A DNA stretch of 20,586 nt from Euprymna scolopes (Eukaryota; Mollusca; Cephalopoda; Sepiida; Sepiolidae), in the NCBI GenBank assembly GCA_024364805.1, contig CM044495.1, positions 90,716,112-90,736,697 on the forward strand. The letters run 5' to 3'. This document shows, piece after piece, positions 1 through 9,972 of this stretch; the first letter of the stretch is position 1, and every line of letters starts with the position of its first letter. The translations under genes were made by a program, and so were the position numbers. The notes below the pieces were generated by a model. It was not told the origin of the DNA and made no database searches. It saw only the letters and a list, made by a program, of their open reading frames with translations.

Positions 1-28
<28 letters not shown>
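1..28. repeat. (TA)n microsatellite
   Basis: A perfect TA dinucleotide run lies at the left edge of the window and probably continues beyond it. It passes into an A/T-rich stretch at about 29-40. No function is implied. Confidence 0.95.
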
Positions 29-34
<6 letters not shown>

Positions 35-815
35 AAAATTCATTTTGGATATCCAAGATTTAAGAGCCAAGTGTAATAGTCATTAAGTACAAAGAGATTG
101 TGACCTGAGCAGAACAGGATGATCTATAAAACTGTCACTAAACCAAAACAATGCAGGGGTGTGGACCTGCCAAAAATCATGTCATTTTCAAAATTATAAA
201 CAAAATATATTAAGTTGGCAAACATTTTGGGTTAGGGTAAACTGGAATTGAGTGCAAGTTTGGCACAAGACCTTGACGGATATAAATTAACCAACTACAG
301 GACTGCTCCTTGTAGTCTACCTCGAGGATTACAACTGATTGGCTGAATATTAAATTTATTAAATTAAATTAATCGGAGGCAAACCAGGGTGATTGTTACG
401 ATAGCCATTGGTTGGCAATCCCCATTGGCTGACCAACCAGGAATTATTTGGGATTCACGCCCATAGAGGATACCCAAAGCAAAAACTTGAGTTGGTTCAT
501 TTTTTTCACCACTTAAAGAACTAAATCTGTTGCCACCACATTCTCCATCATTGACGTTGCCTAATTGTAGTTAAGATTTCTTAAAACTTTGTTCCGCAGT
601 GTTTGTTGAAAATTATCAATGGAAGTAGGAAACAGAATGACCAGTTGAAACATGTTGTAATCACAAGACCATCAGGCAACTTAGTGTCCTGAAGGGGCAA
701 TCAATTTGCTGGATAATGGACTAAACATGGCTAAAAAAGTAATTTTTCCATAAAATGAGGCATTTAGAAAAAACACAGCAAGAGTATACTTCCTCTGTAT
801 CCCTGTTATGTTGGG
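29..815. other. Unassigned AT-rich DNA
   Basis: I see no gene, RNA gene or recognisable element here. There is a small imperfect inverted repeat around 408-442 (TGGTTGG ... CCAACCA). The right end may hold the 5' UTR of the LINE whose ORF1 follows, but nothing marks where that element begins. Confidence 0.5.
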
Positions 816-1640
816 GTGAATGGGTATCGCTTCCCCTCTCAACACTTTCCATGTAGGGCTCCAAGGTGGGTGGGGAGCAGGAGGGATGAAATAGATAAAA
901 TAAATGTTGGACAAAAAGCCTCTGACAACACCAGTTCAGACACAGAAACCCTAAACCAAAATCGAAACATTCCATACCTCATAGTTATAGCAGCAACCGA
1001 AGAAGAACCAATAACAATGGTCTTTCAAAATAGAAACAGTATTAGCAAATATCAAAATGGTTAAGAAACGGTAACAGCATTACTAGAAGTAACAAGCCAA
1101 AAACATACTGTAGAAATCTCCAAATGGAAATTTTTTAGACAACAAAAGTTAAAATCTACTTTCACAAAATGCTGAATGTTAGTAAAGGCGTGATCAGGAG
1201 CAATGCATTATCCTTGTGCCCCTTAGAAGAAATCAAAACTAACCTGAAAAACAAAAGTGCTATGAATGTAAAAAGAATCCAAATTAAAAGATCTGGTAAA
1301 ATTATAAATAGAAACACCTACATCCTAACATCTACCACCCACCAAATTCCAAATAACATTAAAATGGCATATGAAAAAATAAACACTGAACTCACTCAAA
1401 TGCTACAATTGCCTATGGACACCATCAAGGTGTACACATCCTCAAGGATGCATGACGTGTGGGAATAACAAGACGCATACAGATTGTAAAAACAAAAGAC
1501 CATAGCACAAATTCAAAAGAAATACAAATCAAAAAGTTAATAAAATAAAAACCTCCCAACAAGTCTGTAACCTAGAAAGGAAACGTACAACGTACCACCA
1601 GATCAAATCAAACAATAAAAACAAATTCCTCCAATATCTA
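816..1640 (+). mobile_element. Piece A of backbone I/Nimb-type LINE: ORF1 (decayed)
   Basis: This is the ORF1 (RNA-binding, gag-like) protein of an I-clade non-LTR retrotransposon. Segments typical of the family appear in order: IPYLIVIAATEEEPIT at about 966-1013, SKGVIRSNALSLC at about 1180-1218, RIQIKRSGKII then TYILTSTTHQIP at about 1275-1350, and two CCHC-type zinc knuckles at 1401-1487. The first knuckle, CYNC...C, has lost its His; the second, CMTCGNNKTHTDC, is compressed. A basic stretch with KEIQIKK follows near 1518. At least two frame changes and several stops break the frame, so no protein is made. The fragment ends near 1640, where foreign DNA begins. The clade call rests on remembered family motifs; I or Nimb cannot be separated by eye. 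Confidence 0.8.
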
Positions 1641-1843
1641 TATATTAATACAATAGCATGTGTATTTTGTGTCATTATTACATCTTTTTTCTTCAGAGTG
1701 ACTGTTGTTTGTTATGACCTTCCATTTCTTGTAATAAATTTTACCAAGAATTAAGTTTTGATTTCGATTCAAGCTGATGCACCCAAGACGTATGGATATA
1801 CTTTTTATTTTTGAAATCACAATTTTATAACTGTAGTCTCTGA
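1641..1843. other. Unassigned junction DNA
   Basis: AT-rich sequence between the end of recognisable ORF1 and the first recognisable codons of the inserted Daphne-like LINE. It could be more of that insert or unrelated DNA. No target-site duplication could be seen. Confidence 0.35.
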
Positions 1844-2975
1844 ACGGATATACTGTTCACTGGACAAAACAGGGGAGGTAGAGCGGTAGCCCTTGATATA
1901 TCTAAGGCCTTTGACAGGGTATGGCTTGATGGTCTTCTAAAGAAAATTAGATCATATGGTATCACTGGAAGAATACATAATGTAATTAAATCCTTAAGAG
2001 AAAAATCCAAGTTGTCCTCGACGGTTGTACATCTAAACAATGATATAAATGTGGGAGTACCTCAGGGGTCTATCCTTGGACCTTTATTATTCCTGATATT
2101 CATAAATGACCTCCCCGATAAAATTGTTTCGGAGATGGGTATATTTGCTGATGACACTTCTCTCTATAACAGGCATGAGGGGAAAACAAATGAACGCATA
2201 TCTAAGGAAATGGCCGAAACACTAGAGGAGGACCTCCGATCTGTAGTGGAATGGGGACAAAAATGGATGGTCACATTCAATGCTGCCAAGACTAAGCTTG
2301 TTTCCTTCAATACCTACAAGAAACCTTTTCTACCACCAATAGCAATGGCCAAGAACACATTGCCTGAAAGTACTTCTTTTAAACTCCTCGGCCTAATGTT
2401 TACAGGGAACATGAACTGGAATTAAGAGCATTGCCAAGGCTGCTGCAAAAAAGGTGGGCTCTCACTACCGTGCTAGAAAATTACTTACGCCTGAAAGTAT
2501 CCTATACCTCTATAAGGCTACCATTCGCCCATGTATGGCATACTGTTGCTTGTCTCTCACTCCTGGACAGGGTTCAAAAGAATCGCCAACCTGATAGGTC
2601 CTGAACTGTCATCTAGGCTTCAGCCTCTATCCCATTGATGAAATGTTGCATCCCTCTGCCTGTTCCACAAGTACTTTAATGGTGACAAACTGCAAGCACT
2701 TGTGCCTCCTCGATGTAACTACCCCCAACAAACACGACAAGCAACTAAGTCCCACCCCTTTACAGTAGAGATCCCTAGGTGTAAGAAAGTTTCTTCCCCA
2801 GAACTGCAAGTCTTTGGAACTCCCTTCTTTCCCAACTGTACTGATATGCAGAAGTTCAAGTGTAATGTGAACAAACATCTTGCTACTCCTCTCCCTTCAT
2901 AATGACCCCGCAAATTATGTCCCCGATAGTAGCCCCCTATTTGTTTGGGAGTGAAAATTGAATAAAAATTAAAAA
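1844..2975 (+). mobile_element. 5'-truncated CR1-group (Daphne-like) LINE
   Basis: The 3' part of a non-LTR retrotransposon ORF2. One frame is open from 1844 to a TAA at 2423-2425. It holds the RT palm: ALDISKAFDRVW (about 1886-1921), GVPQGSILGPLLF (about 2051-2089) and the catalytic IFADDTSLY (2141-2167), a Phe variant of YADD, then the thumb (FKLLGL). After the stop, the family's C-terminal segments continue in other frames: RPCMAYC-like, LQPLSH, RQATKSHPFTVEIP (about 2731-2772), to a TAA near 2900. The 3' UTR ends in AATAAAAATTAAAAAA near 2970, a plausible tail. Endonuclease and ORF1 are absent, as expected of 5' truncation. It lies inside the backbone LINE, between its ORF1 and ORF2, and is therefore younger. 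Confidence 0.82.
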
Positions 2976-3232
2976 ATAATATAAGAATCGATAGAAAATT
3001 GACTCTATAATAATATATACAAAAATTTGCATAAATTAAAATATATTTAAGTATATTTTATGACCGGGCTATGTCTTGCATCCCTGCTAGCTTAGATAAA
3101 TACTTTTGCAGTTTTAACAAGAGCTACAATAATATCAGGGCATCTCCATTTAAGCTGAACATCTACATCAATATATTGCATATGAAAGAGTTCACTGGAA
3201 TTTCCATAGGTCCTGCTACTCAAAATTGAAGA
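2976..3232. other. Unassigned AT-rich DNA
   Basis: Sequence between the Daphne-like LINE tail and the inverted-repeat element. I see no coding potential or RNA gene. Confidence 0.4.
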
Positions 3233-3537
3233 TAATTTTAAATTGAAATTCATTTAAAAGCAAAGTTACAATGTAATGTTATGAAAATAAACATTAATTT
3301 ACTTGTTTAAAATTAATATTTCAGAATTATACTCCTTCATTAGAATTAAAAATTTTATTTTTTCTTCTTTGAAGAAAAAAAAGTTAATTAACTTTTCAAC
3401 TTAACATCATGGCGAGGAAGAAAAAAAAAAAATAAAATTCTGACAAAGAAGTATAACTCTGAAATATATTAATTATAAACAAGTAAATACTTGTTTATAA
3501 TATTGCGTTGTAATTCTTTCAACTTAAAATTCAATCA
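3233..3537. repeat. Long imperfect inverted repeat (MITE or fold-back element)
   Basis: Two arms, about 3233-3368 and about 3414-3537, are reverse complements of each other with scattered differences. Shared blocks include TTACTTGTTTA, AATTAATAT, TTTCAGA, TTATACT and AGAATT, and the arms end inward in TTTATTTTTT...CTTC. The loop of about 45 bp contains a perfect 18-bp palindrome (AAAAGTTAATTAACTTTT, 3379-3396). The right arm contains a second small palindrome around AACAAGTAAATACTTGTT. No protein is encoded, so it is either a non-autonomous DNA transposon or a fold-back repeat. Exact outer ends and a target duplication could not be fixed by eye. Confidence 0.72.
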
Positions 3538-5583
3538 ATGCTTCTAATACGGAAAACACTACCCTGAAAATTGAAGATGTTATGAAGTAAGGGAATTAGT
3601 GGAAAAGTTAAAAAAACAAAAAAACTGTAAAACAAATCAACATTGAAAATAAAGATTACATAACCGAATAAAATTCCAAACCAAAATTCAACCCAAAACA
3701 CTCATAGTACCCCCCTAAAGTACTACAATACACATAGAAACAACACCTTTTACAGAAAGACATCAAAAATGTCCAGGAAAGGAAACAAACCCCCCACCCA
3801 ACAAAGTTAAAACCAAAAGACTGATCACGTTCAACTTCCAGACAGAGCCTCAATTCATAACGGATTTAAGGGAATGGACACAGAGGACCAAAGATTAGAC
3901 ACTAACAACTAATAAAAATTAATGGACCAGAGGTGATGGATGCAAACAAAACCATAACACCTGCACACCATACCAAGAATCCATACCAAAAAGCAGAATT
4001 TTACAATAAAACAGTGATATAAGAGCTAACCACTCATCTCCTCACTTTTACCTTCAGTACTGTTTACAGGAAACCTTGAAAGAAAGCAACATAAACATAA
4101 CTATATGCCTTTCAACCACATACATCCACAGAACATCAGGTGGAACCTCAATAATAATAAACAATAAAATCCTACAAAGACGGATTCATCTGAACACAAC
4201 TATGTAAGCAATCAACTACCAAAACCAAATATGCTATTGGGAGACTTCAATAATCAAAATATAATATGGGGAAGAAAAACAAATCGAAAAGGAGAATTAA
4301 TTGAATCAAAACAATTTATGCTTATATAACAATACACATGTGTACCTACACCCGGAAACAAGCACCTACTCAGCCATAGATCTTACTTTATCCGACAGAT
4401 CCATTTACATGGATTACAATTAGAAAACCTATAGCGGCACATGTTGGGAAACCTGAACAAAACTAACAGAAAATACCAGGCTGGAACCTAAAAAAGCTAA
4501 TGGAGAAAGTTTTAAAAAATGATGTCAATCCCTTCTGATAGCACAATGATGAGAATCACTTGACCCACTTTACCAGCACCATCATAAACAAACGAAAATA
4601 TCCCCAAATCATCCATCTCTATGAAATACAGTAAACTATGGTTGACTAAAGAATATAAAGAAGTTACTCGCAAAGTTACTGCACTAAAAAGGTTTAAATA
4701 AGTCCCAACGGAAAATTTAAACAAAGTTAAAAATTTGAGTTATAGCCAGACGTACCATTAAAGAATCAAAACGAAACACCTGGTGCAACTACGTATCTGT
4801 AATAAGCACAAAGACTAGAGATGTATGTAACATGATTAGGAAAATATAGAAAATAGAAGGAAAATATAATAATCCACCTATAGAACCTCACGCTAAAGAT
4901 TCACTAAAAAGGAAAACATAACTAATATAATGGCTGAAAACTTTGCCCACTTTCCTCTTTCAAAAATCAGATTCCAAAAAATTAAAAATAGATGAAAAAC
5001 CTGGATTTGAAATCTCAAAACACTGAAAATTATAACCAAAACTTCATTTTATCAGAATTAGAAGAATCTCGCTAAAAAGCTCACAATACAATAAAAGGAC
5101 CTGACAAAATCCCATAAAATTTTCTGATCTATTAATGAGATATGGCAAACTAAAAAATATTCCTAAAGTCGTGAAATCAGCCACGATAATTCCAATCACA
5201 AAATACCTTCTAAACCAAAATGCCAAGTCATCAAACTTTATATCAATAGCATTAATAAGCTGCATTGGGAAAGCCTGATAGACTAATCTGGTTTCTAGAA
5301 TCTAAGAACCTAATAACCACAGAAGCAGAACTGACCATGGATTCAACTTGAGATCTCTATAAGAAAGGCCTTCATAAAAAAGAACATCTAGTAGCCATAT
5401 TTTTCAATATTGAAAAGGCATACGACACCGTGTGGAAACACGGAGTTATGAAAGACTTAAAAGAATCCAAACTGAAAGGAAGAATGCCAATATTCATCTA
5501 ACACTTTCTACAAAATGTAATGTAAGAATTGGAACATTTTCTGACATTCAAAAACAAGATAATGAATCCTTTCCAGAATTCTT

Positions 5584-5588
<5 letters not shown>

Positions 5589-5630
<42 letters not shown>
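5589..5630 (+). repeat. Uninterrupted 42-base A tract
   Basis: A pure A run lies inside the RT region of the backbone LINE. The sequence that should link the PQGS and DDF motifs, roughly 30-40 codons in relatives, is missing or replaced here. It may be the tail left by a tiny retroposed insertion, a slippage expansion, or an assembly artefact. Confidence 0.95.
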
Positions 5631-5632
<2 letters not shown>

Positions 5633-6184
5633 ACTACAGGAATATATTGCGCACTCTCTGGATGATTTCCTATATATTTTAGATCCAAATACATTCATCT
5701 AGAGCATAAGCTTTAACTTTTTTCAAACAAAATGGTCAGAAGAAAATTTTAAATTCTCTGAAACCAAAATGAAATGTGTACCCTTTTGTAACCTACAAAT
5801 AATGTACAATGACCCAAACCTAACATTGAATAAAAACCAAATACAAGTACTTGAGAAATGTAAATTTCTAGGGATATTATATTTGACTAAAAACTTTCAT
5901 CCCCTGTATCACTTAAGGAAAAAGTGTAACAAAACCATGAACTTATTAAAAGTAGGTCGCACTGATTGGTGGAGCAATATCAAATCCATGGTGTGATCCA
6001 ACCTGAACTATGGAGCAGCAAGGACTTCATACTTGAAACAATTCACTACTAAGGATTGAGAATTGCACTTTTCTTTTAGCATATCTCGAATAGAAAGCCT
6101 GTATGTAGAGGCCAATGAAGCCCCACTAGAAAGAAAAACTAACTCTCCAATATCTTACCAAAATAGCTTTAAATCCACTGAACC

Positions 6185-6187
6185 CAG
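6185..6187 (+). repeat. Left copy of 3-bp target-site duplication (CAG)
   Basis: CAG directly precedes TAGTGGGACAG, the left end of the 7.7 kb element, and is repeated at 13876-13878 directly after the right end. Keeping a single CAG gives AACCCAGCCTG, and the LINE reading frame runs through it as ALNPLNPACLYLQ, as expected of an uninterrupted element. Confidence 0.8.
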
Positions 6188-6330
6188 TAGTGGGACAGAT
6201 TGCTGAAACAATCTTTCACTCGGTGATACAAGCACCAAAATTGGCACATAGGCGCTTCAGAACTCCTTTCAGAAAAGCATGTTAGCCAACTTCAAAAATA
6301 AAATGTCTGCCATTTTTCAAGATGGCCGCT
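6188..6330 (+). repeat. Left terminal inverted repeat of the 7.7 kb element
   Basis: Pairs with 13719-13875 in inverted orientation. Best blocks are the terminal TAGTGGGACAG, CTTTCACT then GTGATACAAGCAC and AAAATTG (6213-6243), TTAGCCA (about 6284-6290), and a subterminal block with CTGCCA, TTTTCAAGAT and a GGCCGC-like end (about 6307-6330). Small indels separate the blocks. Confidence 0.8.
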
Positions 6331-6585
6331 ATTCGTACCAATACATTTGCACTAAATATTGTCAAAGTAATGACATTTTGATGTACAGATCATCACTGTT
6401 TTGACACGAGGAATCAAATTCTGTAATCAAAATTTCAATATCATTAAGCATTATATGAACAATTATATAAACTAGCACTTTTTCAGTGAAGTTACCGATA
6501 TGGTATCTCGAATTGTTGTACCAGAAACCCAATATACAACAGACTGAAGTGACTTGCTTGAATTTAACGTGGATCATTGTTTTAC
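6331..6585. other. Non-coding interior of the 7.7 kb element
   Basis: Lies between the left terminal repeat and the 3' end of the gene. I see no further coding segment. This would hold the gene's 3' UTR, but I see no convincing polyadenylation signal. Confidence 0.4.
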
Positions 6586-9039
6586 TCATTGCATTAGTGT
6601 GCACTTCAGGGTGTAGCAATAACATTTGCATAGTCCCTGACATTTGCCCATATAACATTTTGTCAGCTGCTGGCAGGACTGAGCAATGGGTGGGAAGATT
6701 GACCAGAGAACTTTCTAGGCTTCACTTTTCATTTTTTTTTTATATTGCCAGGATTTCCAGGTTTCATTGTACATTCTGTTGACTGGCCCAATATGCAAGC
6801 AGCTTGGAATGCAGATTGTCTAACATGCTGAACAAGAGATGCACTAGTTGGTGGAATGGAGTTATAGGGTCTTTGCTTCTGAGCAAACAAGTGCAATCTT
6901 GCCTCATCAACCTGGTAGCGTTGCTTTGTTATACATACAACAAATTTCTCTCAAATGTTGAGATCAGTATTTTCTATGGTAGGTGAGTACTAACTCAGTT
7001 TGCTGAACACTTCAAGACAAACTGCCCATGTTTGCCATGCAGTTGTCTTCCTTCTACTTCAAAAAGCCAAAACCACATCACAACCAGTGAACACATGAAA
7101 GAGCATGCCATTACATTTCTCTTGGTCAAGGTTCATCGCCAAGTCATGAATTGGGAGCCATCTAATAGACTGTCCCTGGCTGAATTCTAGCCAAAGCATT
7201 TCTAAGCCAACATTTTGAAGACTCGCAAAAACACCAACTGCTATGTCACATGCCTTAATCAACAGTCTTTGTCTTCTGTTTGGCTGCATGAACTGCATGT
7301 GTGAAAATCCTGGAGTTAACTTCATGATTGCAAGGTTGTAGATCTTCAAAGTTGATGGATTTGTTTGACAAGACCTTCTTCCCTTTGATCACAACTACGA
7401 CATTGTCGGGACACATGGATACAATCTTGTCTGCTAGATACTCAAACAGTTCTGCCTTATCACTGTCTCTCAGAAAACGTGACTAGATGGGTGGCAGCTT
7501 AGTTTTGTCTGTCACTCTACGCAGACTTCCTTTGCCTCACTTTGATCTCATTTCAGCCTTGAGGTTTGAAGTCTCGTAGACATCAAACACAATGTCTGTT
7601 CGCTCATACTTCGATGAGTAACTCTGAATCTTTGGCACTACATCACACAGCATATTCCGAAAACGTCTTTGAGGAGAGTGTACTAGAGCCGCACCATCAA
7701 TAATGATGACATCACATTCTGGCTGAGAATCAAGATCAATGGTATCTTCCAGAATGCCAACAAGGTCAGACTTCTTTCCAGGATAGATTCCCTGTGTCAC
7801 TCAATGCTACAGTAAAAGACTGATTCTCATGCCTGAAGAATTCTAACAGATCACTCCCAGACAGGATATGAAAAGCTGTGAGAACAGTTTGCAGTCACTT
7901 TTCAGTACCTGTTTCTTCTCGTCAGTGGAAACTACAGTTGCTTGCTGGTGGAAGAAGTCCGGTTTGTTCTTTTTGATGGTCTTGTAGAAGGAAGCCTCAT
8001 CACCATTGCCCTCGTACAGAAGTTTTCCTTAACTTGTGGGGACAAACTTAACATATGTACTTACAACTGCATCTCTCAGCTGGGCTGATATGTCAAGCAC
8101 TCGATCATATGTGATATTAAGACCATGGTCATGCAACATTTCCACGATGTCTTTTTCTGGTCTTAGCATGAACATCCCAATGTAGACTTGAAGTGGAGTC
8201 ATTTCTAGAATGCCTTTGTGTGGTAGCACCTTCTTTGTACTTTGCAAAGCAGTTGTATTGAAGGAGTTGAGCCATTGCCAGGTTAGTTCTAGTTGCTGCA
8301 AACTTGAGCTGTCGGTTGATATCCACCCCATGCTCAATCATACAGATGAATTGAAGCAAAGCTGAGGGCAAGGAATCGTACACTGAATTCGCATACAGAC
8401 TGCCTTCAAACTTACACTTGGGTTCCACCATGTGTCTATGCAGTATCTTAGCAGCTTTGGCAAGGATGATTGCATCAGTGTAGGAAGATGCTTCTGACAA
8501 CACTGGGCCAATGTCTTTGTCAAATGCTAGGAGTACATCTCAACCTGTCCAGGTATCTCTGGCTGCAGCCTTTCTTTCAGCCTGGTCAAGTTCACATCAG
8601 GTATGTCTGTCCCAAACTGCTCAAGTCGCTCCTTGTTCAGCAAGTCGGAATGTGGCTGGCTCATCTGTGCTGTATCTTGTCTCAATGACATAGGTCAGGA
8701 ATTCTGAGAATACCAAAGGAATAAAGTTCTTTTCTTGGAATGACTTTAGTGTTTCTTTGTTCTTTTGGCCAATATGTGCTCGCTTTGTTATGCAGAGCAG
8801 TCGAGCAAGAGCAACAGTATTTCAGTTCTAGGGGCCACCACATCTCCACCACTCAACAGAGCCAGTAGTCTACCATCATGGTCATAACTTGCCGCAGCTC
8901 TGATGATGGTTGTGTTTTCACAAAGGAAACGCTGTTCCATCTCCATACTAGTTCTTTGCATTTTTGTGAGAGTTTCATCCGGACTGTTCTGAATTTTTGC
9001 TGCTCTTTTAGTTGCATGTTCAAGCTTGCTGTTAGACAT
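6586..9039 (-). pseudogene. Decayed gene of an unnamed animal multicopy family; possible FEN/PIN-like nuclease
   Basis: Family segments appear in order on the - strand: a start at 9039 (MSNSKLEH); LLALLSGGDVVA (about 8872); DAIILAKAAKILHRHM (about 8470); AQLLQYNC (about 8266); YKEGATTQRHS; LNITYDRVLDISAQL (about 8115); LFSQLFISC (about 7890); VIIIDGAALVH (7710-7678); DIVFDVY (7596-7576); LEMLWLEF; RWLPIHD; FTGCDVV (7091-7071); RLHLFAQKQRPYNSIPP (about 6915); a cysteine-rich tail (about 6675-6586, C-x4-C-x3-C-x-C-x-C-x4-C) ending at TGA. I recognise these from many unannotated cnidarian, mollusc and arthropod proteins of about 1000 residues; their function is unknown to me. The frame changes several times, in-frame stops are present, and a middle segment of several hundred residues (about 8040-7960) is gone, so it is dead. 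The nuclease idea is inference from the order of the acidic motifs. Confidence 0.75.
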
Positions 9040-9102
9040 GTTGGATGGTACTTTGCACTGTTTTATCTCAATGTGTCTTCAATGCCACCTCCATCTTGTT
9101 GA

Positions 9103-9842
9103 GATGGGTCTACTTTTATTGGTAACAAGTTGGTTACCTGAAATTATGGTATGTTTATGGATAGCATGGAATAGTCATCAGCACTAAACTCATATAGGAA
9201 GAGACTTCAACTCCTCTCTCGTGTCTGATGGAAGCAACACTTTCCTCAATCAGTTTACACTCCGCTACTCAATGGGTTGTTCGCAGACATTTTGCATATA
9301 GTTGAAGGCCGAGGGGCTATCCTTTTACCGTCTAACTGTATAAAACATGAAAGCACATTGAAGTATGGATACAACTAGGCTCCAGCATTTGTTGCCCTAA
9401 ACCTAATCCAATGATTCATCCAACGCCATTTAGATCCCGTGTGATCTGTACACCTTCCGGGTAACTAAAGCCTTGTTACCCTTGGCTCGGCTCTCCCCTG
9501 CTGACACATCCTGTCAATTCAGGTGTGGTTATCTACTAACTACTAACTACGATTCTAGTTGATTAGCATAAGGGGCTAATTAGATAGCATTTGGGACACT
9601 TATAGATACTACTGTCTAAAGTTAGTTTACCACCACAAGTTAGTAACTACAAGTACAGTTAATACACTACAATCCGATGCTGAACCCCATGCTGAGTTTC
9701 ACAGCAGTGATGTCACCAGTGTGCCCTGGTTGTGCTTTGACATAACTCTTAAGGTATCACAAGCCAAAACCTTTAATATTAAACTATATTAATGGAACAA
9801 ATAATTGGCAGTGTACTTTTTCACCAGACTCCGTGCAGAGCA
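9103..9842. other. Upstream part of the 7.7 kb element, no gene recognised
   Basis: Lies between the gene's apparent 5' end and the 3' end of the - strand LINE. It is less AT-rich than the rest. It has a short CTAACTA tandem (about 9533-9550) and an inverted echo of it (GTTAGTAACTAC near 9640). It could hold the promoter and a 5' exon of the gene, but no exon could be supported. Confidence 0.4.
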
Positions 9843-9972
9843 TTTTTTTTACACAGGCATCCCCACATTATCAAGGCCAAGAGGTCACTCAAGGATAAGG
9901 GTTAAAGAGTGTACAGTAGAAATTGGACAATATAGTAATCATTAGTAATGAAATTTCGGTAAATTTGTTAAC

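Larger units (their letters stand above)
3590..6187 (+). mobile_element. Piece B of backbone I/Nimb-type LINE: ORF1 end, endonuclease, RT (decayed)
   Basis: This continues piece A. About 3590-3950 looks like the low-complexity C-terminus of ORF1. ORF2 follows. The AP endonuclease carries CLQETLKESNINI (about 4066-4105), LLGDFNNQNIIWG (about 4234-4272) and the STYSAIDLTLSDRSIY segment (about 4365-4413). The linker has KGPDKIP near 5095. The RT has NIEKAYDTVWKHGVMKDL (about 5405-5458), a degraded PQGS motif near 5568-5582, the catalytic SLDDF at 5655-5669 (normally YVDDF), and CKFLGI...LLKVGRTDW (5850-5970). SISRIESLYVEANEAPLE follows at about 6080-6130. Many stops and frame changes are present, and a 42-A run sits between the PQGS and DD motifs. 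The piece ends exactly at a CAG shared with piece C. Confidence 0.85.

Noticed and set aside
681-975. Overlapping - strand open frames of 77-84 codons
   Set aside because: Antisense to the start of LINE ORF1; composition and sequence show no protein family.
3656-3853. - strand open frame of 65 codons
   Set aside because: Antisense of a G-poor stretch of the LINE, where few stop codons arise by chance on the - strand. No recognisable motif.
4512-5265. Two - strand open frames (4512-4724, 5044-5265)
   Set aside because: Antisense to the linker between endonuclease and RT of the backbone LINE, whose + strand motifs are recognisable.
6362-6986. Open frames on both strands at the left of the 7.7 kb element
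   Set aside because: The real coding signal here is the - strand C-terminus of the mobile gene in other frames. The + strand frames are shadows, and the - strand frame at 6362-6658 reads the Cys-rich tail in the wrong phase.
8470-9102. + strand open frames of 60-74 codons
   Set aside because: Antisense to the mobile gene.
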